Positions 36,101 through 48,999 are shown, counted from the stretch's first letter. The stretch is DNA of 64,000 bases from Euwallacea fornicatus (GCF_040115645.1 NC_089547.1:4588001-4652000); one strand, 5' to 3'. Notes: generated by a model not told the origin, from the sequence alone. Translations and numbers: made by a program.

Positions 36101-39100
36101 TAAGACGAAATTTCGGCTCCGGCATCAACTTATTCCGTCTCCATACTCGCTTGATCTTTCATTAAATCGCCGTCTCCCCGAACCACAGACCACCCCCACA
36201 GAACCAAACAATGCGAGATTATTGCTCAATTATCTTAAAAGGCTTTCGCACATCTGCCCCATTTAAATTGAAACAATGACGGCGTTAAATCTCACTAAAC
36301 TTATGGGCTGAAGCACTGAAAACGCCTTCTTCAAGTAGGAGTTCGAAGGTGAACCCTTCGACTAGCGCTGGGAAACATTCAGGCGCAAGTCAAGGCCGGA
36401 AACTTCTGAACCAAACTGGACTAATGAAATTTTTAACTGTGAAAAGACCCTCGTGAATTATAAAGTTAAGGGCACAGAACAGTCCCTCAAAGGAGCAAAA
36501 AAGTTTTTCCGTCTGAGTACCCGTAAATTAGGCCGTTTACTCCGTGAGGCAGATTCGCGACATTTTTGGGCGTAATTGGATTAATCATTCACTCACCAGG
36601 GATAAATCGCTTAGGCTTAAGAGACCTTTTAAGGTGTACGAGACAAAGTTAGGTAAAGTTGGGTCTGATCTTGTTTTTAATGAATGAGCTCGTGCAAGGT
36701 CCAACTCCCTTTATTTGCAGTGCCAAGAAAAAATGCAAATAAAGCTTTGAAATTTAATGTAAAAAATAAAACTGCTTACGCGCGATCTCTGGTGATTTCT
36801 GCGCATTGATGCCCAAAAACCGGACTTAACTTCACCGATCAGCTAGAAAAAAAGGTTAAATCGATAACCGAACAATTTACTACAAAATAATTTGGGCTCA
36901 AAGTCGGCACTTTCGAGCGTAGTTGTGTGTAACAATTGACAGTCGTCATATAGGTGCAATGGAAAAATTCGCACAGCTGCGATCCAAAATTATGGACGTT
37001 GCACTTTGGTTTTAGCATGAGTTTCGTTAAATTTCAAACAACTAAAATGTTGTGCAGCCTCATTCTCATTCTTTTACCAATTTTGTTGGTAAACGAAAAA
37101 TTTACCTTCAAACTCTATTCCCAAATGCACTTAGACAATACAAACATTAGCACTCTCCTTCTCAATGAAACTGCTGCCCTTGAGGTAGAAGAGTAGAGTA
37201 GAAGTAGCTTTTAGTACTTTAAAGGTTGTTTAAGGGCTTTATAAGCATTCTTTGCAACTGGCACAATTCCTAGCACCTTGCGCATAATGGCACTGTAGAG
37301 TGAGATAAAACTGAAAGACTGTTTATGCCCGACCATTCTCAGCGTTTGAGCGGTTTGAGCCTCTTTAAACATTAAGGCAAAACCGAGTTTTTGCACTATA
37401 AAGAACCAGATAAAAGCCCTTAACTATTATTGGATCAACGGTCAGAGAGACATCAAACAAACTGCGGTGAAGCTTCAAAAAGAGAACTCTCTCGCCCTTA
37501 TTTTTCCAAGGTATACACGGGGGAGGTACAATTTGTTTTCGATCTATAACTGCTGAAAGTCTTCGTTTTTCAATTAGGAAGTCTGCCCTTGCAAAGCGTC
37601 ATTCGTTCTGGACTTAATGGCAAGGGATTTATGGCACTTCGGACAGTCTAAAGTCCTGAAACTTCTTTTTCGTATAGGGCTGAGCAGTCAAATGCGAGAT
37701 TTTCGTTTACTGCCCCGGTGAGTTTCTCAGCATAAACCCCGCTTCCGAGCACTTTTGTTCTCGAGCCAAAGAATCAAGCTCACAATAAGGATTTTACCTC
37801 TCGAGACCTGTATATACATGTGCCATTTTCACGTCATATGTCGCACATAATGGGCGAGTTTTGTAAAATGTCGCCGCCAAAACCGCGCGATTTCCAGTTC
37901 TTCTCGGTGCCAGGCCCTCGAATGTGCCCTTTGTCGACGGCTTTTATTAAAGTTTTTCGGTTGCGCGGAGCTGTTTATAAACATAAATTTGACGGGAAAA
38001 TTAAATACGGTTCGGGGAAAATTTGACGGTCAACGGGCCCCCGACGAAACCACAAAGGCTTCCTCTCAGCGATGCTTGTTACGCTGAAATAACTTGTCCC
38101 CGGGCAGCCGACGGCTACCTACGATGACGCATGAAATGCTCCAACCTTGCGACGGCAACGCCTTCGTTCGCGACCTGTCACATTGACAGCCTCAACATGA
38201 CATGTGCAACACTGTCACTAATTTTTTCCCTGCAATTGAAACCAACATGGCGACTGTTGGCGTTCTATTTGTCCATGTGGCAAAATCACGAGCAAAGGCA
38301 AATGTACCGGATAATGTGTCAAAGACCTGGTTTCGTCGGAGTTAAAACATGTGAAAACCTCTTCATTTAACCGAATACGGGGCGTTAGATTACATTGAAA
38401 AGGAAATTTTTGAGGGCGCGCCAAGTGCCGATGCTTGGCGCTATTAAAGCGAATTTTGAGGAAATGGAGAGTGGCTGTAAAGAAATAAATTTTGAGGGGT
38501 TGAAGAAGGCTCCGCTAGCGAATTCGTAATGAAATTAATGGCTTTTCAGTGCAGGTTTCATAGCTCGGTTCGAGGACACACTAATAATTGCTCGCATTGG
38601 AGGGCTTTTTTATTATTAATCATATTAAATTCAAATACAATTATTTGAGTTATTTATGTTTTTGCCAGAAGCGAGTTGTCGGGAAGTTCGATAAATTATA
38701 TTTCTGTTTTTTTTGCGCCGATAAATTAGTGATACGGGGCAGTTCCAAAAGAGCAATTATTGACTTCCGGTTATTTTTGCACATATTTTTCGAGCAGCGA
38801 CGCTAAAAGTTTTCCGAGGCAAATTAAAAATGATTTATAAGACAAACACTACCAACTTTAAGTTGTTTAAAAGTTACGCGAACCACTTCTTACCCCGAGA
38901 GCTTTTACCAAAATGGCGATTATAGCAAATCGTTTAAATCCCGCCGCAAGTTAATTGTTTCAGTAATCGACAAAGGTTTGAATGTTCGCCCTTAAAACGG
39001 GAACCTTAATTAAGTCAAATTTCGGCCGCGAGCTGATAATTTCTCGCGAGGCGCATTCACCATCCCGTCCAGAGTATGGATTAGCTGGAGCAAACATGTT

Positions 39101-42100
39101 TTTGTCGCGTAGAAACTGACTCTAAAATTTGCTACTGACGTGGCAATAACTCAGTGGAGCACCGTGGTGAGAGCAAATTATAAGTTTCGCTCTTTTGTCG
39201 AGCAAACATAATTTATGCTCGTAGATAAGATTCAGCATAACCTCCAGGGCTTTCCTTCGCCGATACTTTTACAAGAGGCGGCGTCTAAATTAAATTTAAG
39301 TTTGCTCGCGAGCATCCTACCGGCGAAAACATGCAAATTTCCGAAGTGTTGCCTCCTGTTTTCCCCCAGCCGAAGTGCTTCAGGAGATAATTGTCGTGTT
39401 TATTGTCTGGCGGTGGTGTAAGTTTAATTTATCAAGTGCGGTTTTCATTTTTCAATTTTCACCTCAATCGGAAGCCGGCTGTTAATGCGACTCCGAGAGC
39501 TCTTTGCTAATGGGTTCTTGTGTCTAAAAAAGTTTCCACTTAACACGATATACCTGGCCAGTACGTCAACCCTCTACTTATACGGGGGCGACTTGTGATT
39601 GGTGGCCTGTTGTTACACCTCATCGCCCCTAATAGAGATTGCGGAGTAATAAGTTATTCCCTGCGAACCCGGCAATGAGCATTTTTATACCTGGTAACAC
39701 GGAGTTACAAGATTCCAGAACTCAGGACAAACATTAGGGACAGCATTGAGAAGCACTCGACATGGTGTGGAAATGCCATTAATTTTGACAATTCCCTCAG
39801 GATGTGAACATGCATTAAAGAGTTGGGGTCGGCCTCAAGGGCATATCTTGTATGTCGCTTTGTCCCCGTTGTTCGTACGTGGCCGGAACAACTAGTGCAA
39901 TAACTTTTCCACTCAATGATGAATTTCTCGAAACGAGTAGTCTCAGTACGGGAATTTAATGTTTGCTGAGCCTCAAGTAAGCGAAAAATGGGCAACTTTC
40001 TGCGAGGACGAGAACAGCCTGCAACTGCAAGAGGCAATCGGGGTCCAGGGGAACGGCACCGGAGACTGGGTCCAGGGAGGGTCCGAAAGTGACTCGATTA
40101 AGACTCGCTGCGACGGAAGAGTCCCCCCAATAGGAACTTCCTTGAAGTGTGGCAGTGCAATTCCCTGCTAACCATCCCATGCCGCAGAGGAGGTCACGGG
40201 AGATGCCTCAGAATGTTGTGAAAGCATTGAACGATCTAGTCTCCTACAATCGAATGAGGTGTATGTAATTCGATTGGCTGCTTAAATGTTAAAGAGTCAA
40301 GATATTCTGCACTTATTTAAATAATTGAATCATCTCCCGAATGAAATAGACATTTCCTCCCACTGCGTGACGTCGGCGCCCTTTAACGTAATTTCAAAAG
40401 GACTTTTGTATACAGGGAGCGCTCGCTAAGGTACGACGTTGGTAATTTTTAACTGCGAATTCTTGAATATCACATACGGTATTAGTAATGGAGAATCCCG
40501 AGGAACCATGGTAGAAGCAACATTTGAATTTGGAACATACATGGTTCTGATTAGTTCAGGTCAGCTTGGGTTAGGTCAGGTCAGGTTTTTCAGTTAACTT
40601 CTTCGAAGTTCTATCTCTCTGGGACTTTTGCAGAGTTTATTTCGTTGCTATGGGAAGTAGTTCGACTCCGGTGAAATGGAATTCGGTATTAATTTGAAAA
40701 GAAGATGTCGTATCAAAACATAATCGATTATTTAATATTTTATTCATAACAGCCAACCAGCCGCATCGACTTCATTAAAACCCTAATTCATTATTCATGT
40801 AACTGATTATTAACAATAACAGCTAATGATTGTTTCCCTTCACTAGGCAGGTTTAGTACTTAATTGCTGATAGTAAGCAGCAGCAAGGTTTTTCCAGGTA
40901 TTAGCTCTGATAATGCCAAATCTGTAAGCTAATGAAAATCAGTTTTAGCGCATTTAAAAAGCTCGAAGAAGTTACCATTTGGAAATAAATCTGCAAATTT
41001 ATCCATACCAATTATCCCCTGGAAAGTTCTATTTTACCTAGCTCTCCGCATAGCCACGTCCTTTATTGATTGTATCATCAAATTTAATTCAGAATAAATA
41101 CCTTTATGACCAGCTTTCGAATATTTCATTGATTTCGTATGTGATTAATATACATTCACACAGGAAAATGAAAAGAATGGGGGGGGTATGAGCATTTCCA
41201 GGTCACATTAGCTTCCAGCCAAACTTTAGCATGTATATTTATATTGTATCACGCAAACATGGCACTGGCTAAAAGATATTTATTGCAAAAGCGCTCAAAT
41301 TCGTTCATTTTTCCTGTTTCGCAGATCTCTTTAAAGCGCCATTCACCGGCAACACCGCCATCGGCTTTTGTTCGCAAAGTTCCTTTGAAAATCTGCAGGA
41401 AATACGTCATTGACCTTGATCCGCTGGCTTGAGCAGCGTTGTCATGTTGTTTTTTAAGTCTCGCATTTTGCTATTAAATTGTTCAAATTGGATGAAAGAT
41501 ATTTTCAGATTCAACCGTATTTCGAGAGCGCATTATTCAATGTTGCTAATGACAGTAATGACTGCGTAATGACGATGAATATGGCAGGTAATTAACTCAA
41601 TTAAAATATTTGCCTTCGTCTCATCTATTGCTATGTGAAGTTCAACAGTTTGTCGTTAATTAGGGCAATGCTCACGTTATAAAGTTAATTTGAGTAGGGC
41701 AAAATTTATGGAGGTTTTCAATTATTTGGAAATCCGATTAATTCATATATCCCTGCGATGTTTTCATTATCATCAGCACATGTTACTAACGAGACAATAT
41801 TCCTAGCTTTGACATGAATATTTTGCATCGAAACCCTTTGATTATTCCAAAAAGGAAAATCCTCTGCATCTCCAAATTCCTCTGCTTAGCTGCAGGCCGC
41901 GCATATATAATGACCGGTCAAATTGCTTTGAATGTAAAGAGAAACCTCAACCTCTTTCTCTTTATTATCCTTATTTCGGGTGTTTGGCTAAAAGCTTATT
42001 AGAAACTCAGTCCTATCCGTAAATAATTGTTGTAAATATAAGAAGAAAGCCCGGTTAATTACGTAACAAACGGGCAAAGTTACCATTCACCACAAATATA

Positions 42101-45100
42101 CAAATTTGAATTCGTAACTTTTCTAGCAAACATGAAACGAAATTGAAAACTTTGAGGCGTGGCACGACCTAACGAACGTCAAATATTGCCTTTTCGGATT
42201 TTCTTTATTCAACATATTTAGTTCAGTATTCGTCCCACGCGTTTTAACTCCTTATTATTAATAAACTTGGAAATATTCTGTAACTCAGCAGCCTTTTGAT
42301 GATTAACAAATTTATAAATTAAAGTTTCTTCACCATTCCGTCAAGAATTTGAATGATAAAATCTAGATAGAAAGGTCAATGGAAATATTTTTTAATGTTA
42401 ATTATGATACCTTTTATCATTTGCATTTCAAATTTATTTTTCTACTTTGTGACCGTGAGGCTCAACTGGCAGGGAACATGGAACAGGAGATGTGAAAAAT
42501 GGTATTAATGCGTGAAATGTTGGAGTCAGAAATTAAGCTAATATCGCTTCGTCGCCCCGTTTACCATTCGCAATTTTGCCGGATTACCTGTAACCCATTG
42601 ATATGGTCGTTTTGCATAGGGGAACAATTCGAATGTACGCCGATTATACCACCGTGTTTGAACAGCGAATTTGCCGTATATGTAAAGTGCCTACTGGTTG
42701 TATGATAGATTAGATTTGATTGCCGTCGGCTACGCCCACTTAATTCCATTTTTCGATACACATACTAAACTTCTAGATAGAATGATTAACATAAAAGCAA
42801 TTAGAAAAGTTAAGAAGCGGTTTAAAACTCGTCAATAGCCAATTCACGCCATTGTTTACGGTTTATGAGATGAAAGTTTTGATTTAATTTAAAGTTTTAA
42901 TTTATGAAAGTACTCTTACACCTTCGTTTTTTTTTCAATTAAGAAGCTTTTGAAATTTATGTCATTGCGAGTCTCTCAGAAACTTCCCATCACTTTATCT
43001 TCCACAAACCCACGAAATACCCATTTGTTCCGAAAAAGATTTGAACAAAGAATATCATTCACCATTATATCAAGATCGAGAGACTTGAATAGGAATTAAT
43101 TGAACGAAACTCATACACTAAAGTTTCTCCCCACAAAATCAGTTAGGACGGTAATTAACAATTATCAGAAAATTTGTTCCGGCGCCGTCAATGTTCTCGA
43201 TATAGTACCTACGTATTTGTCGGTGGCTTAATTTTGAATAGGTAACACGTTATTGACAAGATCAGAGATTAATCGAGATGAGATGGATGTACGAAGCTTA
43301 ATAACACTGCTGGAATTGGATATTGCACGTTATTGGTTAAAATCTGGGATACAATGTGGCCATCTAAACCGCGTAATTTTACATGAATAACCAATGTCTT
43401 GTCGATAACCGTGGTGGTACAGAAAACACTCTTATCTAGATAATTCACTCCACTCGGTACTCGAAAGAGTATACGTTCTATGAATAGCAAACAACGACAT
43501 AATTGTCATAAAGTCACTTGTTATTGTACTACTATACCCTAAAAACTCGTGACAAGGGATTTGAATACGGACGGACGTCCTCTTGCCATTGGGGAGCGAC
43601 AACTCATCCTTAAAGCTGCAAAGATTAATTGTGGAAAAGGCATTGCAATCGGAAGGGAATAACCTGAAGTAGAACATCTATCATTCTATTAGTTATGAAA
43701 ATAATGCAATTTAGTTTACGGAAGGTGGTTTATTAGACAGAAAATATATGCCTGAGTGAGTTTCTTAGGCGCTCCGCTATATTATAACTGTTGGTAACGT
43801 AAATATGGAGGTCTATTTACATTTCAATTATTTGATAATTTATTTTTTGCTTTAAACTGTGCATTTAATAAATTTTAATATAGCGGAATTGAATTTCTTG
43901 ATTAAATGGCGGATGATTAAGTGGGCTCTTTTTACCGCACTTCACCATAGAAGAAATTGTCAAACAGACTTATGGCACCTTAAAGGAACCATAATATTAT
44001 TTCTTCGCCATATTCTCAAGAAATTAATGTGTGCCTTACAAATTTCTCGAAATGTCGTAAACTACCGTTTTCCATTTTATCGCTTTCGGGGTTATTAACA
44101 CTTGAAATAGGTTCCAGTAATTACTGAAACATAAAGCTCCTCTGCGGCTTAGAGAAACAAAACAACATAATTAATAATTATCAGAGAAGGGATTTCTGCA
44201 GGCGATCCTGGGTCCAAAGAGAGGTCAGTTAAACCAGTTGTAAGACGTCTTAATAGTTTTGGTGTATATTAATTAGAAGCGGCAAATTAGCGGTTTTCCT
44301 GTCTCGGGGAACGGAGGCTTTTGTCTCTAAACATACGCTATTTGGAAGAAGTAATTGGCCTAATTTTCTCTACACATATATACAGACCGAAATTATTTTA
44401 ATGACGATTTTATTTGCAATTAGTGCGGTAATGGGAAAAATTTCAACGTTTTGTGGACAGCTGGAACCTTTTAATTGGTTTAGAAACATAGGATTTCAAT
44501 CAGTTAAAAGGGCAAAATGTCTATATTAAATAAATGTTTATCTACAACAAAATTCCGTACAAAACCGCTTAATGGTTTAGAATTGATAAAAAGCACGGGA
44601 TTTAGGATTTCATTAACTGTTTGGATTCGAACTTATAGGTGCACAGAAAAGGATTTTCGGAGTGAAATCGGAAACAAAACTGTTGTAGGTTTTCTATTAA
44701 ACAAGTAACAACAACCAAATTTCCAACACAATATGGAAACATGGCTAATGAAAGTTTCCTTCTCCATGTAGTTTCTTTGCCTGTCAAGTTTGGAACATTT
44801 TTCAGCGACGCAAAAAGCTTTTCCAGTCTAGCTACTATATTAACACTATTATGCCGTCGGCTCACAATCGCCTAGAAATGACAATGCTTCTAGGAAAGTC
44901 ATTTTCAATCTCTAAAAGAGAAATGTCCTCTAATAGAAAATACCTGTTGCGACACTCTAGGGCACACTGCCAGCCCTCAGGGAGATAGATTTACTGTTGT
45001 ATAAAGGGCCTCGTCTAGCCGTACGGCGAAATAGGACTTGACAAAACAAAACGGCTTTAAAAAGGGCCATTCTGCGCCCGCAGATATTGGACTTTTGTGC

Positions 45101-45750
45101 CACCATAATAGAGTTTTGCGTTGGTAGAAATAATAATTATCTTTGAAAGTTCTATTTGAGCTCCCGATGTGAATTCAACAGGTGCAAAGGACCCGCGAAA
45201 AAGAGCTAAACACTCGTAGCGCGTAAAAATTGCCCCTATTTAGGGAAGATTAATGACTTTGGCACTTGACACAGCAACTGAGGTTCACATAAAATGAGAA
45301 AATGCTTGGGGAAATCTTGATGTAATCCGTGAAAAATTAGGAAATTAATATTGTAATTGCGTTTTGAATGCCGTTTTTTGTAAAGAAATAAAGTAAATAT
45401 TTTGCAGGATGTTATGGTACGCCATGAACAGCGAAGAGTATTATTTACTGTTTCGACATTCTTGTGGAGACTGATTTCCAGTAATGTTCTTGAAACTATG
45501 ATCATGAGATTTCAAATGCACATGAAAATACATGAATTAAAACATCTTGAAGACAAATTTGGTTTTTTATGATAAAATTTATTAGTAATATCTATTTTCT
45601 TGAAATTATGGTGAATGGAAACTTTCGAAGCAACTCCATGCGTTTCTTATGTATATGTATATATTTACAGCTATGTATAGATAAAAAGCGCTATCATTTG
45701 TTTAGCATTATTATATGATGATACGGAATTTAAATTAGGGCTCTCTCAAC
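33200..45750. other. Large non-coding region, second part
   Basis: No gene recognised. Frames such as 36954-37196 (hydrophobic start) and 39959-40171 (GC-richer, open on both strands) lack splice partners or homology I can name. Notable items are a 22-base palindrome at 34315-34336, TTAGG/TCAGG-type repeats at 40557-40590, and dispersed-motif copies at 42329-42348, 43058-43077, 43894-43913, 44004-44023 and 45596-45619. The region may be regulatory DNA or a long 5' intron of the tachykinin gene. Confidence 0.45.
40555..40592 (+). repeat. Degenerate TCAGG/TTAGG telomere-like tract
   Basis: Reads TTCAGGTCAGCTTGGGTTAG followed by GTCAGGTCAGGTTT: about six units, mostly TCAGG with one TTAGG. Similar to the tract at 58975. 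Interstitial telomere-like sequence or a chance simple repeat. Confidence 0.4.
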
Positions 45751-45811
45751 AAACCCATGCGTTTCTCCTCTACATTCTCCATTTTTATTTCAGACTCCCG
45801 TACCTCCAAAA

Positions 45812-46853
45812 ATGAAATTCCTCCACCACTTCCGTTCCCTCATATCTCTCACCTTACTGCTCTCAACATGCTCCAAAGCCGACGATCAGCACCACAAACG
45901 AGTCCCTTCAGGTTTCACGGGAGTAAGAGGAAAGAAATCAATACCAGATGATGCTTACGCTGAAGACGTTGAAAACAACAATTCCATCCAACAGGTAAAC
46001 GAAAACATACCATCCTCCATAAATGAAACTAACGAAATCAGCAGCAAACAGAGTATACGCTGTTGGAAACCGAGACCCAAACTTCATCCCCATTGAACTA
46101 CCTTTTGGCCAAACGGGCCCCGTCAGGGTTCTTTGGAATGCGCGGGAAGAAACCGTGGACTTATGCGCAGTACCCAGAGGAACTATATAAAAGAGCCCCC
46201 ATGGGATTTGTGGGAATGAGGGGAAAAAAAGACGTTTCGGAAGATAGAAGTGGTTTTATTTATGGTGGGTACATATATAATACTGATTTTATAAATTGCC
46301 GACGAAGAAATAATATAATAATTCTAGATGACCCTTTGAAAAGGGCGCAAATGGGATTTTTCGGGATGAGAGGCAAGAAGTTTTGGATAGGGGCCAACGA
46401 CGCTCAAGGGGATTCAAAGAGGGCTCCCATGGGATTCGTAGGGATGAGAGGTGTGCGTTTACACGTTTCTTAGTAAATCTCATTGAATATTTGTTTGTTT
46501 AGGCAAAAAGGACTTTGAGGACCCTCAGAGCTACTACGAAAGCGACAAGAGAGCTCCCTCCGGCTTCTTCGGAATGCGCGGCAAGAAGCAGCCTTCAGGT
46601 TTTTTTGGGATGAGAGGAAAGAAATATCCCTATGAGTTTCGAGGCAAATTTGTTGGGGTCAGGTATGATCCCCACATTAATCGATACGTTATTTCTTATA
46701 ATGTATATTAGAGGTAAAAAATCATCAGACGTGACAATACCCGTCGACTACTACGGAGACTCGAACATGGATAAATTGAGTGACGAGCTGGACATCAACC
46801 AGCTCATGCTTTTACTGACTGACGAGGAAAATGGGCTTGATAGAAGCCAGTAA
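45812..46853 (+). CDS. Tk: Tachykinin-related peptide precursor (eight peptides)
   Basis: Exons 45812-45994, 46045-46264, 46328-46450, 46503-46662 and 46712-46853 join in phase. The protein starts with a signal peptide (SLISLTLLLSTCSKA). Eight F-x-G-x-R-Gly-Lys-Lys units follow, flanked mostly by Lys-Arg: VPSGFTGVR, APSGFFGMR, APMGFVGMR, AQMGFFGMR, APMGFVGMR, APSGFFGMR, QPSGFFGMR and a divergent last one ending GKFVGVR whose Arg codon is split by intron 4. The Gly gives the C-terminal amide after dibasic cleavage. These are insect tachykinin-related peptides, brain-gut neuropeptides acting on a G-protein-coupled receptor. The tail is acidic (SDELDINQLMLLLTDEE). An acceptor (TTTTTATTTCAG, ending 45793) just upstream of the ATG shows there is at least one 5' non-coding exon. 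AATAAA at 47241-47246. Confidence 0.93.
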
Positions 46854-46859
46854 AGGCCA

Positions 46860-47975
46860 TTTGAAATTTTCTTTTGTACCTTACGTCTCATGTTCCTCCC
46901 TATCATTCAGTCAACTTAATATGCTGTAATTAACATAGTCTATTGTAAGAGGAGTCGGTGTAAGCCTTATATAAATCCTGTTAAAAACTGACTTTAGACC
47001 CTTCTAATGGGGCTGGAAATATCGATCTGCTCGATATGTTTTTAGGGGTGTCTAAAGGCTTTCTGGGTTTCTTTAATTCCTTACATAAGCTTGATTAGCA
47101 ATACCAGTGTCTCATTCGGCAATTTTACATATCGTGTATATTAAAAAAATGGCTTAGTCAGTTCGTTTTCCTCCATTTCTTTCGAAATTTCCCTGAGAAT
47201 GGATAATAATTTATATTCGTTGTTATGACATAGAAAAACCAATAAATCTTTATTAAGAGTATATTGTACTATAAAATGTACCATTTAAAGAGTTTTCTTG
47301 TTAGCATAGGAAAGGTAATATAGCCAGTAAGATTTGACTATATTCTGTTATATTAGAGTACGTAAAAGGAGAAATAAATTCTAACAGTGTTTGAAAGGGC
47401 ACTTTTTGTTTGAGATCCACGAGAAAGCCCCCACAACCTATAAATAATGGACCGATGCCGGGACACAGAAAATTTTTCTTTATGGAACACCCGGTATATC
47501 ACCTCAACCCTATATGACTTCCTAAGGTTTTCACTTGTACAGGGCTGACGTTGGCAAGGCTGGCGACCTGGAGGAAATTTTTAATCACCACCCCCTATCC
47601 CCAAGACAATCCCCTGACCTGGAAACTTCACCGCCCTTTTTAATTTGCCGACATGTGTCGTCGCTCAACCTCGCCTGTCCATAACGAAGGTGCACCTGCA
47701 GAAACTCCTACACCGATCCGTGCTTTCGAATAACAAGGAAATCAACAATATTAGTAAGAATCCGGCGCTTTTTAAACGGAACCTCTGATACAATTTTCTA
47801 TTAAGTCCAGAACGACTTTCGCACTGTAAGCGCTGCGTACTTCCGGACCGGCCATGGTGGCACTCACCTCAACGGTTTGAAGAGGTACAACGACACTTTA
47901 AAACCAAAGTTAAGGGATGAAAAAAGAGGCACAGGCCATAAGAAAATAACGCATTTTAATGTCTTTACATATATA
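46860..47975. other. 3' UTR of Tk and intergenic DNA
   Basis: Holds the likely Tk poly(A) signals (47241-47246, 47373-47378). At 47470-47515 a GGAACACCCGGTATA sequence looks like a transposon end of the GGGTGTTCC type. Nothing coding is recognised; frames near 47877-48101 overlap the next gene on the other strand. Confidence 0.45.
47241..47246 (+). terminator. Poly(A) signal candidate of Tk
   Basis: AATAAA about 390 bases after the Tk stop; a second one lies at 47373-47378. Confidence 0.5.
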
Positions 47976-47982
47976 ATACTCT

Positions 47983-48993
47983 TTACAGCTCAACTGGTGT
48001 TAGCAAAGGTTCTCCCGCCAGCCCCCTCAGAATATTCCGTGCAGCCAGTTCTGACATTTCTTCTCTTGTTTTGCGGGTGGCGCTCCCTATGTGCGGAGTA
48101 AGTACTACATTCGGCAACGTCAACAATTCACAGTCGGTATTCAAAGGTTCTGGCGTCATCACGTCCAAACCGGCAGCAAATATTTGCCCCTCTCTAAGAG
48201 CTTTAATTAGCGCCTCTTGGTCCACCAGATCTCCCCTGCCGACGTTGACTAACACTGCTGTATTCTTCATTCTCTCGAAGAAAGCTGAGTTGCACATATG
48301 CCTAGTTTCCTTCGTGAGGGGAACTGCCAGAAAAATAAAGTCGCTGTCCTGGATTAAAGTGTTTAAGGGTACAAAGTACGCCCCCAACTGATGAGCTTCG
48401 GGCTTCTCTTTATGGCCAGTGTAGAGAATTCTGGCCGCTTGGAAGGCTCGGGTTCTCGCTGCTATTGCCTGCCCAATACCACCAAAACCAATTAGTCCTA
48501 TTGTTGCCCCTAATGAAACGCAAACTTAGAAATAAAACATTTGATATAAATGGGACGAACCTGAGATGTCTCTTCCCAGCATCCAATCTATGCTGAATTC
48601 ATGGGGCCATGTGCCCCTTTCTATATGCCACCGTCCCTCCGTAAACCTCCTAGCGGCCCCCAAAGCCAGCAAGAGTGCAGTATCGGCCACAGTATTATGA
48701 GCAGTTGAGTTGCTCAATTTAATGCCCCTTCTCTTTAATTCGCCCAAATCAATGTGGTTGTAGCCCGAGGAAGACGTGGCGACTATTTTGAGTTGAGATC
48801 CGGCGACGTCTAAGAGCTCCTTATCCAGTTTCAAACGACCACTCCATAATACCGCATCCACGCCTTTGAGCAGAGGCAAAACAGCCTCTTTGGTGTGAGC
48901 GGGACTTATTGAGACGTAGCATTTGCCTTTAAGGAGACTGAGGGCGCTTTGAGGCACGATGGGGTTCACGACGAGGACTTTAGGGAGAGACAT
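47983..48993 (-). CDS. GRHPR: Glyoxylate/hydroxypyruvate reductase (D-2-hydroxyacid dehydrogenase)
   Basis: Two exons on the minus strand, 48993-48561 and 48509-47983, with a 51-base intron, give 319 residues, close to animal GRHPR (about 328). The N-terminal half has the substrate-binding fold start (VLVVNPIVPQSALSLL) and the SSSGYNHIDL and AHNTVADTALLLAL blocks. Exon 2 opens with the NAD(P)-binding loop GLIGFGGIGQA. Catalytic elements are visible: Arg in NVGRGDLVD, Glu in DVMTPEPL, His in TPHIGSATRKTR. The enzyme reduces glyoxylate and hydroxypyruvate in the cytosol, limiting oxalate formation. The gene is complete. Insect genomes often carry several such genes, so orthology to one named member is not settled. 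Confidence 0.9.
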
Positions 48994-48999
48994 TTTGGA

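Noticed and set aside
36990..37196. Possible small secreted peptide gene
   Set aside because: Has a hydrophobic leader but no dibasic sites, cysteines or splice evidence; indistinguishable from chance.
39959..40171. GC-richer frame open on both strands
   Set aside because: Both strands are equally open, and there is no bounding splice site or recognisable sequence.
45995..46062. Apparent frameshift in the tachykinin gene
   Set aside because: A 50-base GT-AG intron with matching phase explains it without any sequence error.
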